Source: Paulinella micropora
Lineage: Eukaryota; Cercozoa; Imbricatea; Euglyphida; Paulinellidae
DNA length: 64,000 nt
Assembly (NCBI GenBank): GCA_019918135.1
Contig: WBZZ01006702.1
Coordinates: 74,501 to 138,500, forward strand
Reading direction: 5' to 3'
Each line of letters opens with the position of its first letter. Position 1 is the stretch's first letter. The translations under genes were made by a program, and so were the position numbers. Below, one piece after another: positions 18,234 to 27,865 of this stretch. The notes under the pieces are model-generated. The model saw nothing but the letters and a program-made list of their open reading frames with translations, was not told where the DNA came from and ran no database searches.

Positions 18234-19310
18234 TCACCTGCACACACAAATTACATTCGCAAGGCAAGGAGAAAAGTGATTGTTTCTGCGGCAAAACAGC
18301 ACGCGATACAGGCCCTCGGATACAAACCAACAAAGCACGAAATTCAAGTTGTGCAGCCACTTCTTTATACCTTGATCATCCTGCTTGTTCTCGGCTGCAA
18401 TTGTTTGTTGTGTTATATCCGAAGGCTCTTCTTGGTACGGAGAGCCTGAGTGAGCAGTCGGGACTGGGGTGGAGGGTAGGGACACACGGCAGGGCTGTGC
18501 CAGACAGAGCCTGTAGCGCGTGGCCTGGGGCAGCATGAAGCGGGCCTTGGAGACGCCCTGAGCGCATTGTGCGTCCAAACAGATGATAGTCATTCGAGTT
18601 TGACCCAGGGAAACAAGCAAGCGATTGCTAGTATGCGGGGCCGCGATACCAGTCGCGGCGTGGCGGAAAGGGCAGATAGCAGTGTTTTTGAGCGTGTAGG
18701 CCCAAAGGAATCCTTGCGTTTTCCATACGACTTGAGGGAATTCCACGTGTGCCCCCAGGTAGGGCGCCGTGTGTGCTACCAAAATGGAGCTCATCTGTGC
18801 CTGGGTGTAGCGGTCAGGTCCCCCCAAAACGACGGGAGTAGCGGGGAGAGCATCTGCCAGGGGCGCTAGGAGGATTTGGCCAGCAAGTTCGGAGCCCCAG
18901 GGCAGGACGGTGACCATCCCGCGGCCAGCCCCAGCCAGCTGGCGCGGGTTGGAGGGGAGAGCAGGCCGCAGGGGGGCAGGCTGGCGGGGGGCAGGCTGCC
19001 CCCGCCCGAGCGCCCCCCGTGCTCCCTTCCAGCCCGCGCCAGCGGGCTGGCCCTTGAAGCGCGCGGGGGCGTCGTCGTCGTGCCAGGCCGGGCCTGCGCG
19101 TGTGGCGTCGGTCTCGCCGACGCTGGCCAGCGCCACGAATTCGTCGATGTCGGCGTCGTTCATGTCTCGTGCGGAGTAAAAGGCCAGGTTTTGGGCGACA
19201 AGCTCGTGCGAGGGTTCATTGATCGGTTCGGGGTTGCCTGTGCTAGAGGTGGAGGAGGAGCTGGAGCTGCCGCTGGGCACATGGAGTTGGTAGCGCCTCC
19301 AGGGGAGCAA
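18234..19310 (-). CDS. PrimPol/UL52-like primase, zinc-binding C-terminal part
   Basis: Around residues 218-258 a zinc-knuckle pattern is seen: C-P-F-R-H, then HTSNRLLVSL, then ICLDAQC. It matches the C...H-x-S-N...C-x-x-x-x-C element of PrimPol and herpesvirus UL52 primases, which contacts the primed template. A palindromic element is read in frame at residues ~85-128. The N-terminal part is Ser-rich linker. It follows, overlapping in another frame, the catalytic half at 19160-19942; the gene looks interrupted about once. Confidence 0.65.
   Translation of the reverse strand: MLPWRRYQLHVPSGSSSSSSTSSTGNPEPINEPSHELVAQNLAFYSARDMNDADIDEFVALASVGETDATRAGPAWHDDDAPARFKGQPAGAGWKGARGALGRGQPAPRQPAPLRPALPSNPRQLAGAGRGMVTVLPWGSELAGQILLAPLADALPATPVVLGGPDRYTQAQMSSILVAHTAPYLGAHVEFPQVVWKTQGFLWAYTLKNTAICPFRHAATGIAAPHTSNRLLVSLGQTRMTIICLDAQCAQGVSKARFMLPQATRYRLCLAQPCRVSLPSTPVPTAHSGSPYQEEPSDITQQTIAAENKQDDQGIKKWLHNLNFVLCWFVSEGLYRVLFCRRNNHFSPCLANVICVCR
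18931..19050. repeat. GC-rich palindromic element(s) in the primase gene
   Basis: Two adjacent stems of the CAGCCAGCTGGCG / AGCCCGCGCCAGCGGGCT type flank two GGGGGGCAG...CTGCCCCC blocks. All are read through in frame within 18234-19310. Confidence 0.8.
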
Positions 19311-19942
19311 GACCCAGCGAAGGACGGGCAGAGGCGCACGAAGTCGGCGATGGCTTCGCGCATGAGCAGACCCGCGTCAGCCCAGCCGAGCACGACCTGT
19401 GGGAAGACGAGATGGTACGACAATTTGTCGTAGCTGACCAATTTGCGCTGGCGGGGGGCGGGCGGCTGGGTGGGCTGGGTCTGCCACTTTTGGACGCGAC
19501 CGTGGCTTTGTAGGACGAGCGCAGTGCAGGCCGCCCAGGCCTGCGTGGCAGGCATGCCGGCGGCGGTCAGGCGCACAATGATCCGGCGCGCCAGCACAAC
19601 AAGAAAGCGTTGTAGAAAGTTTAGGAAGCGGGCCGGCGTGAGCTGCGGGGACTGGCGCGCATCCAGATCGACGATGAGGGCGGAGGGGTCGTGGATGACC
19701 TGAACGAGTCCAAACCTGTTGAGCCGCGATGCATACGGACTGCTCTGTAGCTCGCGCAACAGGCCGGCCACGAGCTTCTGTTCGGCGGGGGTCAGGTGGA
19801 GGCGCCCACCTGACATGAGAGTAAAGTTGGGCGCGATCTGTTCATCGTCACGGACGCGGCGGGCGGCTGTGTCTAGCACACGCTGGATCCGCTGGGCCAG
19901 TGCTTGGGCCTGGTCCCAAGAGCCTCCCGGCGGTGTAGCCAT
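19160..19942 (-). CDS. PrimPol/UL52-like primase, catalytic part
   Basis: Archaeo-eukaryotic primase motifs are visible: ALIVDLDA (hhhDhD, motif I, residues ~88-95) and SYHLVFP (S-x-H, motif II, ~175-181). The spacing and the flanking helices recur in the paralogue at 27866-28771 (LIVDLEA, SFHVVF). The ATG is at 19942, just inside a G-run. The final ~60 residues are low complexity and probably off the ancestral frame. The role by family: RNA or DNA primer synthesis or repriming at the fork, with the UL9-like helicase downstream as likely partner. Confidence 0.7.
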   Translation of the reverse strand: MATPPGGSWDQAQALAQRIQRVLDTAARRVRDDEQIAPNFTLMSGGRLHLTPAEQKLVAGLLRELQSSPYASRLNRFGLVQVIHDPSALIVDLDARQSPQLTPARFLNFLQRFLVVLARRIIVRLTAAGMPATQAWAACTALVLQSHGRVQKWQTQPTQPPAPRQRKLVSYDKLSYHLVFPQVVLGWADAGLLMREAIADFVRLCPSFAGSCSPGGATNSMCPAAAPAPPPPLAQATPNRSMNPRTSLSPKTWPFTPHET

Positions 19943-20225
19943 GGGGGGGGGGGGAGGGGGAGGGTGGGGGGGGGGGGGGGGAAAGCTCGTGCGTCTTTCT
20001 TTGTGCTTTATTGTCGAATGGTGCCTTTATCTGAATAATGAGGCCCAGCCGGCGGACGGGCGCTGAGAGGGAGAGGGGGGGAGGGGGGGGGGGGGGAAAG
20101 AGGGTGGAGAAAGGGACGGGGGGGGAGAAAGGAAGGGGGGGGAGTGAGGGAGGGGGGGGGGAGAGCGAGGGAGCAGGGAGGGGGAAGAGCGAGGGATAGG
20201 GAAGGAGAGAGAGAGAGAATCCCAC
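19943..20225. repeat. Purine-rich G-run tract
   Basis: About 280 bases made mostly of G runs with GA interruptions on the plus strand. The long Pro/Ser-rich minus-strand frames here are translations of this tract and not genes. Confidence 0.7.
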
Positions 20226-20265
20226 CCCCCCCTGTGTGTGTCGTGGTACGGCCGAAACAATGGCA

Positions 20266-20332
20266 GTGATGTGGCCAAAAAAGGCACTAGTGCCGAAATG
20301 CCCTTGGGTACTGCCTTTTTCAACCATATCAC
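20266..20332. repeat. Intergenic inverted repeat (GTGATRYGG type)
   Basis: GTGATGTGGCCAAAAAAGGC pairs with the later GCCTTTTTCAACCATATCAC. The same inverted-repeat family recurs at 20993, 22795, 24810, 36200, 41142 and 47315. Confidence 0.8.
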
Positions 20333-20405
20333 TTGTGCCGAAATGCCCATTGGTAGGTCTAGCATTTATTAAAAGAGATATATATACAAACCAAGTCGCA
20401 AGCGC

Positions 20406-21078
20406 TCAAAACTTTAGCTGCCAGCCCGCTAGCGCGGGCTGGATGGGGGGTTCGGGGGGCCCTTGCCCCCCCGGCGCCAGCGAATAGTCCACGGTGGTGC
20501 CCTTGATGCGTGGAAGTCGGCTAGCTACCAGTAAGCAGTCGTCGTCCTGGTACTGTGCGAGGCTGCGCAGCCCCGTCGCGGTGAAGCGGTAGCAGCTACC
20601 CAGACTGAGCACCTGCAGCGACTCCATCCGGGAAATGAACTAAGTGTCGTCATCGCCGAGATCTGAGCAATTGTCCAGGGAGAGCTGCGTGAGGCCTCTC
20701 AGCGTGCGCAGCAGCTGGGGGGCACACGACAGTAGCCCCGGCACGTACACGAACAAGCCGCGCCTGTGGGCGTTCAGCAGTGTTTCCAGCATCTCCTGGC
20801 TGAAGTAGCACCCCTCGGCCGTCACTCGTGCTGGCGTGAGCCGGCGCAGCAGGGCACAGGGAGGCTGTGTGCAAAGCAGCGGGTTCGTTGAGGAAGGCTA
20901 GCACACCGATCCACAGGCTTTCAGACAGTTGGAACCTGGGCTGGGGTAAGCAATAGGTTACGCCGCTGTGACTCTTCTGGCGCTTGGAGGGCTGATACGG
21001 TAGAAAAGGGCAGTACCAAAGATATTTCCGGAAAATCAGCTGTTTTTCGACCATATCGCGAGGCCCAGGAGCTAACAA
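20406..21078 (-). pseudogene. Shortened copy of the F-box/LRR gene
   Basis: Three short minus-strand frames are near-identical to segments of 22924-24678: the F-box N-terminus, one TAEGCY segment, and LRR and C-terminal segments. Most repeats are missing and the frame is interrupted several times. The C-terminus is formed by a GC palindrome, exactly as in the intact copy. Confidence 0.8.
20418..20474. repeat. GC-rich palindromic element
   Basis: CCAGCCCGCTAGCGCGGGCTGG stem followed by a GGGGGG...CCCCCC stem at the end of the shortened LRR copy. Confidence 0.85.
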
Positions 21079-22104
21079 GGCAAAGAAGTGTCAAACATAG
21101 AATCCTTTAGCCTGGTTTTTGTGGTGGCCGGGGGCATAGGGAGGAGGAGAGAAGGGGTCTCTTTGTTTCAATTGTATGCCCCCCCCCTCATCCCTCCTTT
21201 GAGGCAGAGCTGATCGACGAGGCTGATCAGTCTGCACTTGGTCAGGGCGCGCGCGCTGGCTGTGCCCCTTGCTGCCCAAGCTATTGAACACAAACGTGCT
21301 GACGGCCTTGATTTACGGAAAGCGCGATACTGTTATGCCCCTGTCACCAGAGCGAGCACTTGTCCAGACTGTCCAACGACGCGGTGCCCTGCGTAGTGGT
21401 AGCAGACAGTGGGCATTCGCCCCGAGTGTGAGGAACCAGCGGAATTCTACTCTGCGCTGGCGCTGGCTAGCACCCGGGCCGCTGTTCTAAACTCGGCGGA
21501 GGGCAGCTCAGGGCACATCGGCGGCCGCTTCGGCGGTCCACGGGGTTTATCGGATGTTTTCCGCGGAAAGAAACGACATGCCGATTTTTTTTTTGACTTG
21601 CACAAATGTTTTCAGCCCCCCTCCCTCCTTTCGACGGGGAGTAAGGACGCAAGGGGTGCAAGTTGCGTGGAGGGGGGGGGTGCCCCCCCCCCATCCCCTT
21701 TTTTTTTTCTCTCACTTGAGCCCCCTGAGCCCGGGGGGCTCAAAGAGCAGGGGAAAAAGAGAGAGAAGGGGGAGGGGGGAGAGAAACGGGAGGGAGTAGA
21801 TACGGGGGGAACGGACATCTCTTTCCCGTTGCTCAAATTAAATTTGTCGCCAAATTTGAAGTGTGTGTGTTTCCCCGGGTAAAAATACCGCCCCTCTTTT
21901 TCTTGTGACTAGACCCTCCAGTTGGTACAAGGTGACCAAACAGATCGAATTAAAATTCTGTGGAGTGTAAACCCCACAGAGACCGGTGCGCCCACGAGGG
22001 GGAAAGGCTTTGTCTGTACCCACGCCTGGCAAAACGAGTACCCGCCTACTAGTACGCCCCCCTGGCAAACCCCGACGGCTAGGGCGAGGCGACGACGGCG
22101 GTTT

Positions 22105-22401
22105 TCACAATGTACGTATCCCGCAACACACTGGTGTCCGGCTGGGTTTCCCCTGCTTGAGCGGCGGGAGCTCCAGTGGTGGGAGAGCTGTCTTGTCTGC
22201 GCCGCCCGCGGGCACGTAATTTTGAAATTCGGGGTCTAGCGTAGACTGCGTAAGGTCCAGCGTGCACAGCCCGTCCAGCGTCACCGAATTGACGCTGGAC
22301 GGGCCATGCACAGCCACTTTGCAACCCTCCCGCAAGCTAACGGTGACGTACAGGTCAAGCCGCTTGCTAACCAGCATGTCGTGCACTGTGAGCCTTTCCA
22401 A
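22105..22401 (-). CDS. Hypothetical protein, 98 aa (TVHD family)
   Basis: The start, ERLTVHD, is shared with the 25997-26329 frame, and the underlying bases (22381-22420 versus 26173-26213) are the outer edge of the segmental duplication. The two then diverge. No family recognised; possibly the end of a larger damaged gene. Confidence 0.4.
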   Translation of the reverse strand: MERLTVHDMLVSKRLDLYVTVSLREGCKVAVHGPSSVNSVTLDGLCTLDLTQSTLDPEFQNYVPAGGADKTALPPLELPPLKQGKPSRTPVCCGIRTL

Positions 22402-22429
22402 GGCGTTCTGGCGGGGGCACCTTCCCCCC

Positions 22430-22756
22430 TTCCCTTTCCTTTCTCGAATGAAATTGTCGCCAAATCGTTTGTGTGTGTGTGTTTCCCAGGAAAACCTACC
22501 TGCCCTTTTTTAGGAGAGGGAAGGGGGTAGGGCGCGCCAGAAAAATGTAAAATATGCTGAATTAAAGGTCGACAAAGTCTTGCACTTGACACTGCGAACT
22601 AGGAGAGGGAGAAGAAAGAGGCAGGTGAAGAGGAAGCGCTGATCCGGATTGTCTTAGTTCCCCATCTGAAAATCGGGAGGGGAGGGGTGGGGGCGCCAAG
22701 AAAGTGTAAATTTTTTTTAATTAAAGACTCGACAAAGTCGTACACTTGGCACTGAA
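22430..22756. other. Repeat-filled spacer
   Basis: It contains one AAATTTGTCGCCAAAT-like palindrome (22450) and two ATTAAAGCTCGACAAAGTC units (22560 and 22724). No gene seen. Confidence 0.6.
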
Positions 22757-22794
22757 AACTCCCTGTGTGTCGTGATACGGCCGAAACAATGGCA

Positions 22795-22861
22795 GTGATA
22801 TGGCCGAAAAAGGCACTAGTGCCGAAGTGCCCTTGGGTACTGCCTTTTCCAACCATATCAC
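22795..22861. repeat. Intergenic inverted repeat (GTGATATGG type)
   Basis: GTGATATGGCCGAAAAAGGC pairs with GCCTTTTCCAACCATATCAC across a short loop. Confidence 0.85.
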
Positions 22862-22923
22862 TTGTGTCGAAATGCCCATTGGTAGGTCTAGCATTTATTA
22901 AAAGAAATATATATCGCAAGCGC

Positions 22924-24678
22924 TCAAAACTTTAGCTGCCAGCCCGCTAGCGCGGGCTGGATGGGGGGTTCGGGGGGGCCTTGCCCCCCCGGCGCCAGCG
23001 AATAGTCCACGGTGGTGCCCTTGCCCTTGATGCGCGGGAGTCTGCTAGCTACTAGCAAGCCGTCGTCGTCCTGATGCTGATGCTGTGCGAGGCTTTGCGT
23101 TAGGCGTAACCAAGCTAGTCCGGTGACTAGCGGACAGTCGAGCAGCTCTAGCGAGCGCAGGTTGACAAGCCCGGTCAGGTGTTCGATCCCCCTGTCCGTG
23201 AGCGCGCTGCAATTGCCGAGCCGCAGCTCGCGCAGACCCGGCAATTGCCGTGACAAGGCCTCCAGCGCGTCGTCGCTGACCTTCTCGCTCGGGAGGTGTA
23301 AGATGCGCAGACTCGTGAGCTGGTGGAGTTGTCGGAACCACGTGCCGCCGGTAGTGTGCCGGCGTTCGAGGCTGAGGCTCTGCAGCTGGGCGAGGCTGGG
23401 CAGGATCTGGCGCAGCCCCTGGTCGAGCAAGTTGTTTTTGCCCAGGAGGGCCAGGCTGCGCAGCCCCGGCAGGTTTCTGGCGAGGCTGCTGACTGTAGGA
23501 CAGGTGAGCCGTGCGCAGTCGGTCAGGGCCAACGTTTGCAGCGGACAGTTCGCGAGCGGCAGCAGCCCCGTCGTGGTGAAGCGGTAGCAGCTGCCCAGAC
23601 TGAGCACCTGCAGCGACTCCATCCGGGAAATGAAGTGAAGGTCGTCATCGCCGAGATCTGAGCAATTGTCCAGGGCGAGCTGCGTGAGGCCTCTCAGCGT
23701 GCGCAGCGTCGCGCTCGGCACTTGGCAGCACTTGAGGCGCTGGAGTTGGGGCAGGGCGCGCGTGAGGGTGGGGGGCAGTCCATGCATAGACCGTGAGACC
23801 TCTAAGGCCTCGAGCTCGGGCAGGGCGGCACAGACCTCGTCCAGAGCTTTTTTCGTTAGGAAGAGCCAACTGCGCAGGCCGAGCTCCCGCAGGGAGACCA
23901 TCGACTTGATCTGCGCGAGTACCTCGAATGGGTGCCGCGTGTCTTCGAGTTCCAGGCGCAGCAGCTGGGGGGCACACGACAGTAGCCCCGGCACGTACAC
24001 GGAGCCGCCCCCGATCACAGAGAGCCGCTGCAGCGACTTGGGCAGCCTCTGCACATGTTTCCCCTCGACACTATAGCAATGCCTCAGCTCCAGGGTGTGG
24101 ACCGAGTCGGGCAGCTGGCTCAGCAGCCCGTCGTTCAGGGGGGCTTCTGCAACGGAGACCACGGACAAGCCGCGCCTGTGGGCGTTCAGCAGTGTTTCCA
24201 GCATCTCCTGCCTCACGTAGCACCCCTCGGCCGTCACTCGTGTTGGCGTGAGCCGGCGCAGCAGGGCACAGGGAGGTGCATCCGCTTCGCTAGTGACCCT
24301 CAGCCGCAGCGAGCCGCAGGGCCCGCCGGCGGCAAGAAAGGCGCGCGCTACCGAAGAGCACAGGAACTTGCGAGAAAGCCGCTGCGTGAAGTCGAGCTCC
24401 GACACCCCGCCTAGGTTGTGCCAGAACTTCTCGTGTTGCATCCAAGAGTTCCAGCCCTTGCACACCAGAGAGGCTGTGTGCAAAGCCGCGGGTTCGTTGA
24501 GGAAGGCTAGCACACCGATCCACAGGCTTTCAGGCAGTTGCAAGGGCTGGGGTAAGCAATAGGTTACGCCGCTGTGACTCTTCTGGCGCTTGGACGGCTG
24601 TGAAAGCCACGGGGCTGTGCCACGCAGGTTCTGACACTGCGGGATGTTCTTGCGCTTAGAAGCCAGTGAAAGTAACAT
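22924..24678 (-). CDS. F-box and leucine-rich-repeat protein, 584 aa
   Basis: The F-box is at residues ~48-90 (LPESLWIGVLAFLNEPAAL, then LVCKGW). About fourteen Cys-containing LRRs of 22-26 residues follow (L-x-x-L-x-L-x-x-C-x-x-L-T/G-D), giving an F-box/LRR layout like FBXL/Skp2. The role by family: the F-box binds Skp1 and the LRR arc picks substrates for SCF ubiquitination, possibly redirecting the host system. The last ~17 residues (PGGQGPPEPPIQP) are coded by a GC palindrome, so an element has replaced or extended the C-terminus. The ATG at 24678 is clear. Confidence 0.9.
   Translation of the reverse strand: MLLSLASKRKNIPQCQNLRGTAPWLSQPSKRQKSHSGVTYCLPQPLQLPESLWIGVLAFLNEPAALHTASLVCKGWNSWMQHEKFWHNLGGVSELDFTQRLSRKFLCSSVARAFLAAGGPCGSLRLRVTSEADAPPCALLRRLTPTRVTAEGCYVRQEMLETLLNAHRRGLSVVSVAEAPLNDGLLSQLPDSVHTLELRHCYSVEGKHVQRLPKSLQRLSVIGGGSVYVPGLLSCAPQLLRLELEDTRHPFEVLAQIKSMVSLRELGLRSWLFLTKKALDEVCAALPELEALEVSRSMHGLPPTLTRALPQLQRLKCCQVPSATLRTLRGLTQLALDNCSDLGDDDLHFISRMESLQVLSLGSCYRFTTTGLLPLANCPLQTLALTDCARLTCPTVSSLARNLPGLRSLALLGKNNLLDQGLRQILPSLAQLQSLSLERRHTTGGTWFRQLHQLTSLRILHLPSEKVSDDALEALSRQLPGLRELRLGNCSALTDRGIEHLTGLVNLRSLELLDCPLVTGLAWLRLTQSLAQHQHQDDDGLLVASRLPRIKGKGTTVDYSLAPGGQGPPEPPIQPALAGWQLKF
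22936..22992. repeat. GC-rich palindromic element coding the LRR protein C-terminus
   Basis: CAGCCCGCTAGCGCGGGCTG stem plus G/C stem, read in frame at the end of the F-box/LRR gene. Confidence 0.85.
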
Positions 24679-24700
24679 GGGCTGTTTATCACCAAGGCAC

Positions 24701-24772
24701 CAGGCCGCTAGCGCGGCCTGGAGAGGGGGCGGGGTGGGGGTGCCCCCCCCCCCGCTAGCGCGGCCTGGAGGG
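24701..24772. repeat. GC-rich palindromic element, doubled
   Basis: CAGGCCGCTAGCGCGGCCTG stem, a G/C block and a second GCTAGCGCGGCCTGG, just upstream of the F-box/LRR start codon. Confidence 0.8.
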
Positions 24773-25996
24773 GGCGGGTTCTTGCTTTCAAATTAGATGC
24801 CGTGGGGGCTGATACGGTAGAAAAGGGCGGTACCTCAGATATTTCCGGAAAATCATCCGTTTTTCGGCCATATCACGAGGCCCAGGAGCTAACAAGGCAA
24901 AGAAGTGTCAAACATAGAATCTTTTGGCCTGGTTTTTGTGGTGGCCGGGGGCATAGGGAGGAGGAGAGAAGGGGTCTCTTTGTTTCAATTGTATGCCCCC
25001 CCCCTCATCCCTCCTTTGAGGCAGAGCTGATCGACGAGGCTGATCAGTCTGCACTTGGTCAGGGCGCGATCGGCCAAACGTCAGCATTAGCTGTGCGAGC
25101 GAGCCGCCGAATTCATCGGTTGATCCTGGCAGCACCCGCGGGCCCTGCTGGCCTCTGCTTGGCCGGCAGGGCACGTAATGGGCTATGTTCTTTAAGCTGA
25201 GCTCTCTGCACCGATCTTGCGCCTGCAGACGGTGAAGAGCCTGGGGCTATGTCTGGCTTGAGCTGTGCGAGCAGAAAGGGGAAGCCCGCTAAGCGCGCTT
25301 TGAGCTCCCGGGGCTCAAAGGGCTCAGGGGGGGGGGGGGAAGAAAGGAGGCGAGGGGTGCAAGTTGCGTGGAGGGGGGGGGTGCCCCCCCCATCCCTTTT
25401 TTTCTTTGCTCTCACTTGAGCCCCCTGAGCCCGGGGGGCTCAAAGAGCAGGGGAGGGGGAGAGAATGGGGGGAGGGGGAGAGAAACGGGAGGGAGTAGAT
25501 ACGGGGGAAACGGACATCTCTTTCCCGTTGCTCAAATTAAATTTGTCGCCAAATTTGAAGTGCGTGTGTTTCCCCGGGTTCAAATACCGCCCCCCTTTTT
25601 CTTGTGACTAGACCCTCCAGTTGGTACAAGGTGACCAAACAGATCGAATTAAAATTCTGGGAAGTGTAAACCCCACAGAGACCGGTGCGCCCCACGAGGG
25701 GGAAAGGCTTTGTCTGTACCCACGCCCAAGCCAAGCAAGCCAAAGATCGATAGCAGAAGTAACAGGCCTAGTAGAGTTAGCACCAAATCCACGGTCGCGC
25801 GCAGGTACCTATATGTGCCCAGCCATAGGCAGCCAAAAGCTCTGTCGATGGACGGTAAGAATAAGGGCGTGCGGCATTCGCGGGGCAGGTCTGAGCTATA
25901 GAAGTACGCCAGCCAGGCCCGCCCGTCCCCGCGGCGCCTCCCCCTTGCTTTCGCTGGCGGTGCGCACTCTCAATGGGCGCGTGGACGCCCCTCAAC

Positions 25997-26329
25997 TTAA
26001 GGCGCAGCGCGTTCGCCTGGGGCTTCAGCTCCAGGTCGACACTGGCAAAGGTGGTAGTAGTGATGTCGGCCGCCGAGAGGGCCGCAGACACTAGGTCCGG
26101 GCAGTCGGTAATCTCCGCGCAGGCCGCGCAGGGCGTTTCTGCGCGCGGTCTCGTCCGTCGGCAGGCGCACGTCGTGCACTGTGAGCCTTTCCAAGGCGTT
26201 CTGGCGGGGGCGCAGGATGTGCGATAGCAGGCACTTGGCTACGTTGGGCATCAGAGCGTTTACGTTGCCGATCTCGACGCTCTCGGTGTCGATGGCGCTG
26301 GTAGGGAGGACCTCTAGCTTGGCCATCAC
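25997..26329 (-). CDS. Hypothetical protein (TVHD family), damaged
   Basis: 110 residues that share ERLTVHD with 22105-22401. An overlapping frame (25777-26091) also looks coding (FASVDLELKPQANALRLKLRG), so the gene is interrupted about once. No family recognised. Confidence 0.45.
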   Translation of the reverse strand: MMAKLEVLPTSAIDTESVEIGNVNALMPNVAKCLLSHILRPRQNALERLTVHDVRLPTDETARRNALRGLRGDYRLPGPSVCGPLGGRHHYYHLCQCRPGAEAPGERAAP

Positions 26330-26365
26330 TTGCTCGGGCGTTGTGCTTACAAACGACAGTGCTAG

Positions 26366-27296
<931 letters not shown>

Positions 27297-27299
27297 CCA

Positions 27300-27589
27300 C
27301 TCTCAAGCAGATCGAGGGGCCACAGCTCTGGCCCGACTCTGACGACAAAGAGGCCATAGCCACCTCCCTAGCGGCACTGGACGGACTGAGGTCTAAGCTA
27401 GTGGACCAGCAGACCAAGCTACAGCGCGTGTATTGCGCAGTGTGCCTCGACGAGCCCGGCAAGGAAACGGGGGCTCTAGTGGTCTTGATTCCGTGCGGGC
27501 ACGCTCGGATATGCGCTAACTGTGCTAGTCAGCTAAAGACTTGTCCATTGTGCAGGCAAACCATCACACAATTTGTGGCTCCCTTGTAA
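27300..27589 (+). CDS. RING-finger tail segment (C3HC4 type)
   Basis: A helical segment (LWPDSDDKEAIATSLAALDGL) precedes a C-terminal RING: C-A-V-C-L-D-E, then I-P-C-G-H-A-R-I-C-A-N-C, then C-P-L-C-R. It corresponds to the C-terminus of the 53501-55370 protein. Here it has no body; it begins exactly at the edge of the collagen minisatellite, while the matching body without a RING lies at 30630-32321 beside the inverted minisatellite. Whether it is expressed alone is unknown. Confidence 0.75.
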
Positions 27590-27865
27590 ATCCCTGGCCC
27601 GCTGGGCGGGGGCTGTTGTGTTTCAATTGAGGTATTTGCAAGTGGCGCCCTTCGATACATTCCTTGCTTGGCCCAAATGGCAGAGTCCAGTATTGCTAAA
27701 ATAACAAATACCCTTTTTAATAAAAGCTCAAAGAAGTCTTTGTCGAGACTTTTTTATTACATTTTTTTTTGTACTTTCAAGGGGTGCGCTCTTGTGCACA
27801 GGTTGGCAGGGAGAGCAGTATGCCCCCGGGCGGGGTGCCTACACTAACCGAGGCAGCGAACGCAG
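27590..27865. other. Spacer with AATAAA signal
   Basis: It carries TAATAAAAGCTCAAAGAAGT at about 27718, a 3'-end-type motif suited to the RING tail. No gene seen. Confidence 0.5.

Larger units (their letters stand above)
20226..22030 (+). repeat. Segmental duplication, copy A (shortened)
   Basis: Its blocks match copy B (22757-25730) in order: the inverted-repeat spacer and GC palindrome, the ends of the F-box/LRR gene, the GCTGATACGG spacer with the CAATTGTATGCCCC block, and the TAGATACGGGG block. Much of the LRR interior is absent here. Confidence 0.85.
22757..25730 (+). repeat. Segmental duplication, copy B
   Basis: The longer copy of the 20226-22030 block. It holds the intact F-box/LRR gene and the same flanks on both sides. 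Short ORFs at 21091-21291 and 24908-25174 (minus) are the matching parts of both copies. Confidence 0.85.

Noticed and set aside
19848-20365. Pro/Ser-rich minus-strand ORFs
   Set aside because: They translate a G-run purine tract.
25110-25135. GGTTGATCCTGGCAG resembles the 5' end of 18S rRNA
   Set aside because: Only about 15 bases match; the following sequence has no rRNA character.
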